A stretch of DNA of 64,000 nt from the NCBI RefSeq assembly GCF_900172215.1, contig NZ_FWFP01000003.1, positions 310,001-374,000 on the forward strand. Reading direction: 5' to 3'. A model generated the notes under the pieces. The model was not told where the DNA came from. It worked only from the letters and a program-made list of their open reading frames with translations, and did no database searches. Shown one piece after another: positions 37,159-44,703 of the stretch (position 1 is its first letter; the number at the start of each line of letters is the position of its first letter). The translations under genes and the position numbers were made by a program. The stretch comes from Ruegeria meonggei (GTDB lineage Bacteria > Pseudomonadota > Alphaproteobacteria > Rhodobacterales > Rhodobacteraceae).

Positions 37159-38478
37159 TTACAGCTTGCCTTCGTCCTGGAAGGTCTCGGTCCAATCCTC
37201 GATCAGCAGATCCAGCGCTTCTTGTGCCGTGCCTTGATCGGCCACGACATAGTCGTGAATACGCTTTTGCATCGCCAGCAGCAGTTCTGCATAGGCCGGC
37301 TCTTGCCAGAAATCCTGAACGTCATTCATAGCCAACAGGAAATCACCGGCAAATGGGGCGCTATCAACAAACCCCGGATCCTGCAGCACTGAGTTATGCG
37401 CGGAATATCCGCCCAGCTCCCACCACTTGGCCTGTACCGCAGGCTGCGCGAACCACTTGATGTATTCCAGCGCCGCATCCTGTTTTTCGGAATAGCTGAC
37501 AACCGAAATGCCCTGCCCGCCAAGCGTTGATCCGGCGACATTCTGCGGTGGATTCACAAAGAAGTCGATCTTGTCACCGCCGGTATTGGGGTCGGCGTAA
37601 AGGCCCGGGAAGAACGCAAACCAGTTCATCGCCATGGCGACCTGACCCGACTTAAAGGCGTCCAGGCTCTCACCCATGTAAGAGTTCGTGTATCCCGGAG
37701 GTGTCGCTGTCTTGTAGAACTCTTTGTAGAATTCCAGTGCTTCAACCGCCTCTGGCGAATTCACCGCGCCTTCCATGTCGTAAGACCCCGGGGTATTTTC
37801 ATATTTGAATCCCCATGGGTACAGCGCGCCGGTCACACCCATTGTGATGCCTTCCGAACCACGCTCGGTAAAGATCGCAGCTCCATAGACTGTCTTGCCG
37901 TCAATTTCGCGTCCCTGGAAAAACTGTGCGATCTGCAGCAGTTCTTTCTGGGATTCCGGCTCGCGCAGGTCCTGCCCGGTGGCGTCTTTGTAGGCGGCTT
38001 GTATCTCGGGATCGTCGAACCAGTCCTTGCGATAGAACCATCCGTTGGCATCGCCCATTGCTGGCAGCGCGTAGTAATTTGGGGTGCCTTTGGGCCAGGT
38101 CGAATAGGCATAGACAGTGGCTGGCGCAAAATCATCCATACTGATGCTTTCAGCATCAAAGAACTCGTTCAGCTGGACATAATGGCCGTTTTCAGCACCA
38201 CCGCCAATCCACTGGCTGTCGCCAATCAGCAGATCACACAGCTTACCGCCCGAGTTCAGCTCGTTCAGCATCCGGTCTGCAAAGTTCGGCCACGGCACGA
38301 ACTCAAAATTCATTGTGTGGCCGGATTCGGCTTCGAATTCCTTGGACAGTTCGACAAGCGCATTGGCCGGGTCCCAGGCCGCCCAACACAACGTCAAATC
38401 ATCGGCTTTTGCCGTTGTAGAAAGAGTAGTAGCGGCAAGGACTATTGCGCTGGCCGAGGCCAGTTTTGAGTAAGTCAT
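37159..38478 (-). CDS. Extracellular solute-binding protein of the polyol/carbohydrate ABC system
   Basis: A 439-residue family 1 binding protein with signal peptide MTYSKLASASAIVLAATTLS and cleavage near TTAKA-DD. Mature start LTLCWAAWDPANALVELSKE, and segments such as VNPPQNVAGSTLGGQGISVV and AALEYIKWFAQPAVQAKW, are typical of family 1 binding proteins for sugars and polyols. The ATG at 38478 follows a GGGAGGAATGG ribosome-binding site. First gene of the operon running to at least 27988; substrate unknown, glycerol, erythritol or another polyol being plausible. Confidence 0.88.
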   Translation of the reverse strand: MTYSKLASASAIVLAATTLSTTAKADDLTLCWAAWDPANALVELSKEFEAESGHTMNFEFVPWPNFADRMLNELNSGGKLCDLLIGDSQWIGGGAENGHYVQLNEFFDAESISMDDFAPATVYAYSTWPKGTPNYYALPAMGDANGWFYRKDWFDDPEIQAAYKDATGQDLREPESQKELLQIAQFFQGREIDGKTVYGAAIFTERGSEGITMGVTGALYPWGFKYENTPGSYDMEGAVNSPEAVEALEFYKEFYKTATPPGYTNSYMGESLDAFKSGQVAMAMNWFAFFPGLYADPNTGGDKIDFFVNPPQNVAGSTLGGQGISVVSYSEKQDAALEYIKWFAQPAVQAKWWELGGYSAHNSVLQDPGFVDSAPFAGDFLLAMNDVQDFWQEPAYAELLLAMQKRIHDYVVADQGTAQEALDLLIEDWTETFQDEGKL

Positions 38479-38544
38479 CCATTCCTCCCTTTTTAGCGCC
38501 GTCAATCGAGGATGTGCGAATCGCGGCATGGGTCCAAGGCTATT

Positions 38545-38560
38545 TGAGGTACGCACCTCA
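38545..38560. promoter_or_regulatory. Palindromic operator copy 1, candidate LacI-family site
   Basis: TGAGGTACGCACCTCA has perfect TGAGGT/ACCTCA halves around a central CG, the architecture of LacI-family operators. It lies 67 nt upstream of the binding-protein start. A second copy lies 30 bp away (38575-38590). Confidence 0.75.
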
Positions 38561-38574
38561 AGTCCAGATATTTC

Positions 38575-38590
38575 TGAGGTTCGTACCTCA
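38575..38590. promoter_or_regulatory. Palindromic operator copy 2, candidate LacI-family site
   Basis: TGAGGTTCGTACCTCA repeats copy 1 except at the two positions flanking the central CG. Centre-to-centre spacing of 30 bp (about three helical turns) would place two repressor dimers on one face of the DNA. The consensus is TGAGGT-W-CG-Y-ACCTCA. Confidence 0.75.
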
Positions 38591-39125
38591 TGGCGCCATC
38601 TAAAATTGCAAAAAAATAAGACAACCAATTGTTTTTAATAATTTAATTAGAACTCGACTGCTCTTCGCTTTCGAAAGAGTGGTCAGGAACTTGAAACGCC
38701 GATGAAAGCCCATCAGTGCGGCACCCGGTTGTCACAACCGTCAAAGACCCCCAAATGAGCACTGGTATTGCTCAGGCGAACGCCGCACCATTGCCAGCCA
38801 ATGACGGATGGGCAAGCTCAAACGGTTTCTACCTACCACCGTGACTGACGGCACCTTGGTCCTGTTCAATGATCCCCTGCCCTGCGACACCCCCCAGAAG
38901 CGCAGTACATTCGACAATCGCGAACCGCTTGGGGTTTTCGAACTTGCAGGCTGAATTCGGCAAAACCCGTTGGGTTCGCCTTTCACAAATACGGACTGCA
39001 TCGTTGGACAGCTAGGAGTTACCAGGGTGAGAATCCTCAGCCCGAACACATTCCGTAATTCATGGCCATCAAGCGCAGTATTCGGCTAGGGTCGGCTGAC
39101 ACCGATTTTGTTAGGACCGTTCATC
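38591..39125. other. Intergenic stretch without a recognised gene
   Basis: An A+T-rich promoter-like start (38600-38660, runs of A and TTTAATAATTTAATTAG) gives way to G+C-richer sequence. Open frames here, including one of about 100 codons on the minus strand (38741-39049), have no recognisable motif or ribosome-binding site. It may be decayed coding DNA. Confidence 0.4.
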
Positions 39126-39138
39126 ATGCAAACGTCTG

Positions 39139-39741
39139 TTGTCGAAGCGCGCGCCGATACACCGCCCCGGGCCAATCGCCGACCTGATCTGGACCGTCGA
39201 TATTCCGTTGATGATGTTCCTATTCGGAACCAAGGACCGCTGGCACCGGGTCTTTGCCTACGACTGGTCGGAAACCTCTGGCATCGTGTGCCACAAACAA
39301 ACATGCCTTGCGATGCAAGGTCAGAAGGTTGCTGGCGTCCTCGTCTCGCACACGCTCGAAGAGTTTGATGCGCATTTTGTACAAACACGAAGGCGACAAG
39401 GTGAAACCGAAGGGCCCGCATTCAGAAAACACCTCGACATCGCCTTCGATCTGATGACGCAGCTTTTCCCGCACGGGTTGGATGGGTCGTATTTTGTGTT
39501 CGACCTGGCCGTATCTGCGGACGCTCGTCACCAGGGTATTAGGCGCAACCTAATCGACGCCGCAATCGCAAAAGCAAAGGCTGCTGGTTGTGTCCGCGTT
39601 TGCCTGGATGTTGCGGCGGATAATGATGCGGTGCAGTTCTATAAACGGATCGGAATGCAAGTTGCGGTCGAAACGCGAGTTCCTCAACTTGCTAATCAGC
39701 ATGGCGTAGGAACGCACCTGCACATGGTTCTGCCACTGTGA
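39139..39741 (+). CDS. GNAT family N-acetyltransferase with probable 5' frameshift
   Basis: About 200 residues if begun at a TTG (39139). The acetyl-CoA motif FVFDLAVSADARHQGIRRNLIDAA and the following VCLDVAADNDAVQFYKRIGM are classic GNAT motifs A and B. A better start, ATG at 39126 with AGGA upstream, gives MQTSVVEARADTPP but runs in another frame; removing one C from the CCCC at 39165-39168 would join this to GPIADLIWTVDIPLMMFLFG. So the gene carries either a natural one-base insertion or a sequencing error. Substrate unknown. Confidence 0.7.
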   Translation: MSKRAPIHRPGPIADLIWTVDIPLMMFLFGTKDRWHRVFAYDWSETSGIVCHKQTCLAMQGQKVAGVLVSHTLEEFDAHFVQTRRRQGETEGPAFRKHLDIAFDLMTQLFPHGLDGSYFVFDLAVSADARHQGIRRNLIDAAIAKAKAAGCVRVCLDVAADNDAVQFYKRIGMQVAVETRVPQLANQHGVGTHLHMVLPL

Positions 39742-39778
39742 TCAGCGTTGCACGGATCACAACAGCGAGGGCACATTA

Positions 39779-40228
39779 ATGGACACTATTAACACCGCCG
39801 CGACCGACAATCCCCTTATCGGCACATGGGAGATGCTGGATTGGTACAATCAGGACGAAACCGGTCAAAAGCACTATCCCCTGGGGCAGAACGCGACCGG
39901 ATACATCAGCTATTCGAGCGACGGACATGTCTTCGTCCATTTGATGGCCGCAGATCGCCAGCTTTACCACATTAACGACCCGTTTGGCGGATCAGAGGCA
40001 GAGGATTCAGCTGCGATGAAATCTCAGATCAGCTATGCCGGGCGATACAGGGTCAGCGGTGATCAGGTCACGCACCACGTCACACATGCGTCGTGCCCAA
40101 ATTGGGTCGGCACTGACCAAATTCGCGATATCAGATTTGACGGCCCTCAAATGACGCTAAGCGCGGCCGGTGCCGTTTTTCAAGGAGAGCGGGTCACTGC
40201 TTATGTGATTTGGAAACGGGCCGAATAG
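39779..40228 (+). CDS. Lipocalin-like domain protein
   Basis: A 149-residue single-domain protein with the lipocalin-like start NPLIGTWEMLDWYNQDETGQ, then YPLGQNATGYISYSSDGHVFV and SYAGRYRVSGDQVTHHV, and a C-terminal strand VTAYVIWKRA. This is the pattern of the bacterial Lipocalin_5-type family, small beta-barrels of unknown ligand. No signal peptide is visible. Starts 37 nt after the GNAT gene and may share its transcript. Confidence 0.82.
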   Translation: MDTINTAATDNPLIGTWEMLDWYNQDETGQKHYPLGQNATGYISYSSDGHVFVHLMAADRQLYHINDPFGGSEAEDSAAMKSQISYAGRYRVSGDQVTHHVTHASCPNWVGTDQIRDIRFDGPQMTLSAAGAVFQGERVTAYVIWKRAE

Positions 40229-40235
40229 CAGGCAT

Positions 40236-40766
40236 TTACGAAGACGAGTCTCTACCTTCAAAACGGTACTCAAGGTAGACAAGGTAGGGCTCAAACTCGA
40301 TTGGGTTTGCGTTTTCCGGGTACCGATCGATGTATTGAAACCCGAATTTTTCGTACATCGACAGCATCGGTCGGTTGCCCTTGACTGTATCTGCATAGAC
40401 CGCAGTGCAGCCCATCCTTTTTGCCTCTTCCAGGCGCATTTCAAACAGACGCCGCGCCATCCCCATGCGCCGCGCTTCGGGGCGAACGAACATGCGCTTC
40501 ATCTCGGCCGCGTCAGGTCGTATCCGGCGCAATGTGGCGCAGCCAAGAAGGCGTCCATTTTCAGATTGAGCCAACACTAGCCGCCCGTCCGGTGGCAGCA
40601 TCTGATCCAGGTTTTCCAGCGAAGACCGCACCAAGTCTTCCGGCGCAAGCTTTGGCAAACCGGCCGCAGCAGCCGTTTGCAAAACGTCCGAGTAATACTC
40701 GAACAACAACGATTCAAACTCCACCAGGTTGGCCACAGTAGACACAAATGAAATCTCGTAGGACAT
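40236..40766 (-). CDS. GNAT family N-acetyltransferase
   Basis: A 176-residue GNAT. Motif A is MKRMFVRPEARRMGMARRLFEMRLEEA (R-R-M-G-M-A loop near residues 96-101), followed by AVYADTVKGNRPMLSMYEKFGF, the usual C-terminal motif. It lies 12 nt downstream of the old-yellow-enzyme homologue, so the two are likely co-transcribed. Substrate unknown; its fold resembles small acetyltransferases acting on amines or amino acids. Confidence 0.87.
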   Translation of the reverse strand: MSYEISFVSTVANLVEFESLLFEYYSDVLQTAAAAGLPKLAPEDLVRSSLENLDQMLPPDGRLVLAQSENGRLLGCATLRRIRPDAAEMKRMFVRPEARRMGMARRLFEMRLEEAKRMGCTAVYADTVKGNRPMLSMYEKFGFQYIDRYPENANPIEFEPYLVYLEYRFEGRDSSS

Positions 40767-40778
40767 CGTGTATTTTCC

Positions 40779-42062
40779 CTAGCTGCGGCGTACAAACTGA
40801 CGGCGCAAACCCAAAAGCGTTGTGCGGTTGAGGTACCACAGGAAATACCCGATCGCATTATTGCGCGCTTCGGTTTGGGGCTGTTCGCCGCGCGACATGC
40901 GCGTCATCTGCCAGGCATAATATTCAACCCGGGACACAGTGTTAACCAGATTGATCAGCCAGTTCCGGGCGTTCACCCCAAACCGACCTTTGCCGATAAC
41001 CAGCCCGTCTTCTTCGATACCAATGCGTTCGACCTTGCCATCCAGCATCTCGGCCACGGCGTCCGGCTGAACACATAAGGGGCGCGCAAGACCGATCATG
41101 TCGATGCCGTCCTCAGAGATGGCCCGCTCCATCGCCGCGGCACTGCGAAAGCCGCCGGTGACCATAAGCGGGACAGAAACCGCCTTGCGGACCTCGCGGG
41201 CATATTCCAGGAAATAGGCCTCGCGCCTGATGGTGCTATCGCGTTGTTTCTCTTGCGTGCCGTTGACGAAACTCATCTGCTCATACGTACCACCAGACAG
41301 CTCGATCAGATCAATCCCGTCCAGCTCAAGCATTTGCGCGACGCGGCAACTTTCCTCGATCGTAAAGCCACCTTTCTGGAAATCGGCAGAGTTGAGCTTT
41401 ACTGCAACCGGGAAATCCGGCCCCACTTCGGCCCGGATCGCTACGTACACCCGCCGCAGAAACCGCGCCCGGTTTTCCAGAGAACCGCCCCATTCGTCCG
41501 TTCGTTGATTGGTGATCGGAGACAGAAATTGACTGACCAGGTAACCATGTGCCGCATGGATCTGAACACCATCAAACCCGGCCTGACACGCGATCCTTGC
41601 GGTGTTTGCGTACCGCCGGATCGCATCCTCGATATCGTCAGGCGTCATCGCTTTTGGTTTGCCGAAAAGACCCAGAATACGCAGTTTTTCATCGGACGGA
41701 GACAGCGGGCGCATATTGACGACGATAGGGCATTGGCGGCCCGGATGGCTGATCTGCATCCAGATCTGGCTACCTCCCGACTTGGCAGCCGAGGCCCAGA
41801 GTTGCAGCGCCGCCAATACGGTATCGTCCTCGACAACCACATTTCCAGGTCGTTCAAGATAACGCCGGTCGACCATGACGTTGCCGGTCATCTGAATGGC
41901 CATACCGCCGCTGGACCACCGTTTGTATAATGTCTGATGGGCCTCGTTGGGGGCATCATCGGAACCAGCCAGCGCCTCGGTCATCGCGCTTCTGGAAAAG
42001 CGGTTCTTCAAGCGGACACCACACGGCAGATCCAGAGGTTTCGATAAATCGAATCTGCGCAT
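40779..42062 (-). CDS. NADH:flavin oxidoreductase, old yellow enzyme family
   Basis: A 427-residue FMN-dependent TIM barrel. Recognisable are LKNRFSRSAMTEAL at the FMN site, IWMQISHPGRQCP, the active-site QIHAAHGYLVSQFLSP, DEWGGSLENRARFLRRV and MVTGGFRSAAAMERAI near the phosphate site. Unlike the 690-residue TMADH-like protein in this window, there is no 4Fe-4S or second dinucleotide domain; the C-terminal 70 residues are an extra helical tail. Start at the ATG 42062 after a GGGGAAAG site. It reduces an unknown enone or demethylates an unknown amine. Confidence 0.88.
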   Translation of the reverse strand: MRRFDLSKPLDLPCGVRLKNRFSRSAMTEALAGSDDAPNEAHQTLYKRWSSGGMAIQMTGNVMVDRRYLERPGNVVVEDDTVLAALQLWASAAKSGGSQIWMQISHPGRQCPIVVNMRPLSPSDEKLRILGLFGKPKAMTPDDIEDAIRRYANTARIACQAGFDGVQIHAAHGYLVSQFLSPITNQRTDEWGGSLENRARFLRRVYVAIRAEVGPDFPVAVKLNSADFQKGGFTIEESCRVAQMLELDGIDLIELSGGTYEQMSFVNGTQEKQRDSTIRREAYFLEYAREVRKAVSVPLMVTGGFRSAAAMERAISEDGIDMIGLARPLCVQPDAVAEMLDGKVERIGIEEDGLVIGKGRFGVNARNWLINLVNTVSRVEYYAWQMTRMSRGEQPQTEARNNAIGYFLWYLNRTTLLGLRRQFVRRS

Positions 42063-42480
42063 TTTCTTTCCCCACAATCGCTTGGAACCAAATCCCGTTT
42101 TCGAGCATTGGTACAAGGTGCCCGAACTGGGGCTGTTCTGGCAAACATTAAAACGACCCAGACTGTCCAATGGCACGCCCGAACTTAGGGCCCAAGTGAT
42201 CCGCAGCTGCTTGAAACGCAGTAAGGCCATCCCCATCACTGCCAAGGGCCCTGCCCCAGAGATAAAAGGTGCCCCCGGGCTGCGTCTCCCACTGGCCAAA
42301 GGCACCTGGTATGATGGTTACGGGATGATGGTCTTGGCCCCAATGCGATTAGCCAAGGCCGATCTGCCCTTTCTCGGCGCGAACGGGCGCGGATCGTTTG
42401 TTGCCATTTCCGGGATTGAAGCCGTTGGGTCTTTGATCGCACGGGGCACGCGCACACAGGGATCGAACAGGACCCCGGCG
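42063..42480. other. Intergenic stretch without a recognised gene
   Basis: About 420 nt between the old-yellow-enzyme homologue and the hydroxylase gene. It is open in several frames, but none has a motif or ribosome-binding site I can support; it presumably contains the promoter for the flavoenzyme operon and the 3' end of the hydroxylase transcript. Confidence 0.4.
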
Positions 42481-43260
42481 TCAGGGGGTTGCATGTGCGA
42501 CCTTGCGAAACTCGGTGTGGTAATCGGGATGTTCCGTTCCCATCACTCGGTCCCACCAGGAAAAGTATAGGCCAAGGTTATAACCCGAATGGGCGTGATG
42601 CAGGTCATGATGGGTGACTGTCGTCATCCAGCCAAACAACGGCTTGCCGTGCCGGTTTGCCGGAAACAGCTCGTACCCGGAATGACCGATCGCGTTACGC
42701 AGCATCATATGAGTGACGAAAATCAGGATCGCCACCGGATGCGCTGGCACGACAAGCAGGATCAGTGGCAGGTAAATTGCGTTCGTCACCGCTTCACCCA
42801 GATCGAAACTATACGAGGTGAAGGGCGTCGGATTGTATGATCTGTGATGCAGCCGGTGAAAGCGCCGGAATAGCGGTGGGTAGTGCAACATCCGGTGGGA
42901 CCAGTAGAACCACGCATCATGGGCAACGATCAGAACCACCGTACTGAAGACCAGATACGTCCATCCGTAACTGCCGATTTCAGTATAGATCGGGATGATC
43001 CCCGCCTCCGCCCCCAATGCGATCAGAGTTCCGGTCAGGGTAAAGACCAGAACAGTGCGCAGACTAACAAGAATCTCGCGGCGTATCTGGCTGAGCGGCG
43101 GTGTGTCTGGCCGTATCTTGCGCGTGTAAAGCCGCGCAGCCAGCGCCAGATTCACGATCAGAAATACTCCACCCGCCCCAACAAGATAGCGCAGCAGGTC
43201 AATTGTCAGAACGCCAGAGAATGTCTCGGCAAGGTGGCGAATAATGCAGTGATTTTCCAT
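42481..43260 (-). CDS. Sterol desaturase / fatty acid hydroxylase family membrane protein
   Basis: A 259-residue integral membrane di-iron enzyme. The histidine clusters are complete: HRMLH (about residues 122-126), HRLHHRSY (about 135-142), H-x-x-x-H-like HMMLRNAIGHSG and HHDLHHAHSG (about 218-227). Four or so membrane helices. Members hydroxylate or desaturate sterols, fatty acids or carotenoids; substrate unknown here. It is divergent from a membrane-anchored AraC regulator 166 nt away, which probably controls it. Confidence 0.88.
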   Translation of the reverse strand: MENHCIIRHLAETFSGVLTIDLLRYLVGAGGVFLIVNLALAARLYTRKIRPDTPPLSQIRREILVSLRTVLVFTLTGTLIALGAEAGIIPIYTEIGSYGWTYLVFSTVVLIVAHDAWFYWSHRMLHYPPLFRRFHRLHHRSYNPTPFTSYSFDLGEAVTNAIYLPLILLVVPAHPVAILIFVTHMMLRNAIGHSGYELFPANRHGKPLFGWMTTVTHHDLHHAHSGYNLGLYFSWWDRVMGTEHPDYHTEFRKVAHATP

Positions 43261-43426
43261 GGTTGCCTCCGATTGGAATTACAGGACGAGACATTGACGG
43301 GGATCCATGTGTCCCTCTCGCTGAAGTTGGAAACTGCCAAGTGATATCGGAAATCGGCGCGGCTTTTCCAAAATCGGCGTGCCCGGGCCGGTTGACTGGA
43401 TCACGGGTCTCGGCTTCGCTCGGGAA

Positions 43427-44467
43427 ATGGAAGATGTCGCAACAAGATTAGATCTGCTTCTGAGGGGCGGGGCGGTAACCGCGCTGGCAATTTGCGCATT
43501 AGTCTTTTTGGCGCACCGTGCCCATTGGCCCCGAGGTCTGTCGGTGCCAGCCCTCTGCATAGGACTTATCGCTTACCTTCTCGTGTCGTCGCCGAACCTG
43601 GGACTTGAGAGAGCCGAGACGGTGCTGATCCTGGGTGCCGGCCTTGTGCCTGTATTGTCGGTCTGGGCCGGTGCCGAAGTATTCATTGACCGTCCGGCGT
43701 TCCGGCCGTGGCATGGCGTGGTGGCGGCCCTGGTCGTGGTCAGTACGTGGCTTGCACCCTTTCTGCCCGTCGCTGCAACGGTCCGCGGCGCTCTCGTCAT
43801 CTTACTGTATGCTGGATTACTCGGCATTGCCGTATCCACTGCCCCGGGTGATCTGGTCGAAACCCGTCGCCGGTTCCGCAGGTGGTTTGTGGCGCTCATG
43901 GCCCTGATGGGGCTAGGGATTTCAGGGATTGAGTTACTGAGACTTGATAGCAACCTGCCGCCTTGGATGTACCCCCTGCATGCCGCAGGATTTCTGGTGC
44001 TGACACTTCTGTTCCTGCTTTGGGCGGTTCGAGTTGCCCCCGGCGTCTGGCCCCCGCAGCAAGCGGTCAAGGCAAAGACTGCCATGCCCCTGTCAGGCGC
44101 TGATGCTGCAGTGTTGCACCGGGTCGAGACCGCGATGGGTGATGGCATCTGGCGCACCGAAGGCCTTACAATCGCGCAGCTCGCAGCGGCAACAGCGGCG
44201 CCCGAACACAGAGTTCGTACCGCAATCAACAAAGGGCTCGGCTACCGCAATTTTGCGCAATACATCAACAAGTTCAGGATCGAAGCCGCGTGTGAGGTGT
44301 TGTCCGATCCGACCTGCGCCGATACGCCGGTTCTGACAATCGCCTACGATGTTGGTTTTGCTTCGATCGGGCCGTTTAACAGGGCGTTTCGCCAGATACA
44401 CGATCAATCCCCAACCGCGTATCGAAATGCTTGTGTTTCACCCGCGGCCTCACGCCCTGTGGCCTAA
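43427..44467 (+). CDS. AraC-family regulator with N-terminal membrane domain
   Basis: About 346 residues from the ATG at 43427; a GTG at 43379 could add 16. Residues 10-215 form six or seven hydrophobic helices (for example AVTALAICALVFLAHRA and LVILLYAGLLGIAV), then a C-terminal AraC DNA-binding domain: LTIAQLAAATAAPEHRVRTA and the second helix-turn-helix LTIAYDVGFASIGPFNRAF with the closing QSPTAYR. Such membrane-tethered AraC proteins are proposed to sense membrane or extracellular signals. Divergent from the sterol-desaturase-family gene. Confidence 0.87.
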   Translation: MEDVATRLDLLLRGGAVTALAICALVFLAHRAHWPRGLSVPALCIGLIAYLLVSSPNLGLERAETVLILGAGLVPVLSVWAGAEVFIDRPAFRPWHGVVAALVVVSTWLAPFLPVAATVRGALVILLYAGLLGIAVSTAPGDLVETRRRFRRWFVALMALMGLGISGIELLRLDSNLPPWMYPLHAAGFLVLTLLFLLWAVRVAPGVWPPQQAVKAKTAMPLSGADAAVLHRVETAMGDGIWRTEGLTIAQLAAATAAPEHRVRTAINKGLGYRNFAQYINKFRIEAACEVLSDPTCADTPVLTIAYDVGFASIGPFNRAFRQIHDQSPTAYRNACVSPAASRPVA

Positions 44468-44628
44468 TGCTCGCCACTGAAACAACGGCAGGAACCGAAC
44501 GCATACCACTTGATCGTGCGTGGACGCTGCCCAGCGCACCACACCGTGTCTGGCATAGTTTATCTGACAGACTCCCCCCTAGCGAGGTGCAGGAAAGCTG
44601 TTATAGTTTCCCTCAAGCCAAAAGGGAA

Positions 44629-44669
44629 AGCTGCCAAACAACGCCCAAAATAAAAAGCGGAAGGCAGCT
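44629..44669. other. Weak inverted repeat ahead of the halogenase gene
   Basis: AGCTGCC (44629-44635) and GGCAGCT (44663-44669) are perfect 7-bp inverted halves 27 nt apart, 35 nt upstream of the halogenase start. The intervening A-rich sequence could be unpaired leader RNA. Function uncertain. Confidence 0.3.
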
Positions 44670-44703
44670 GTAAAATCCCACAAGCCAACAGGGACGAACT
44701 AAC

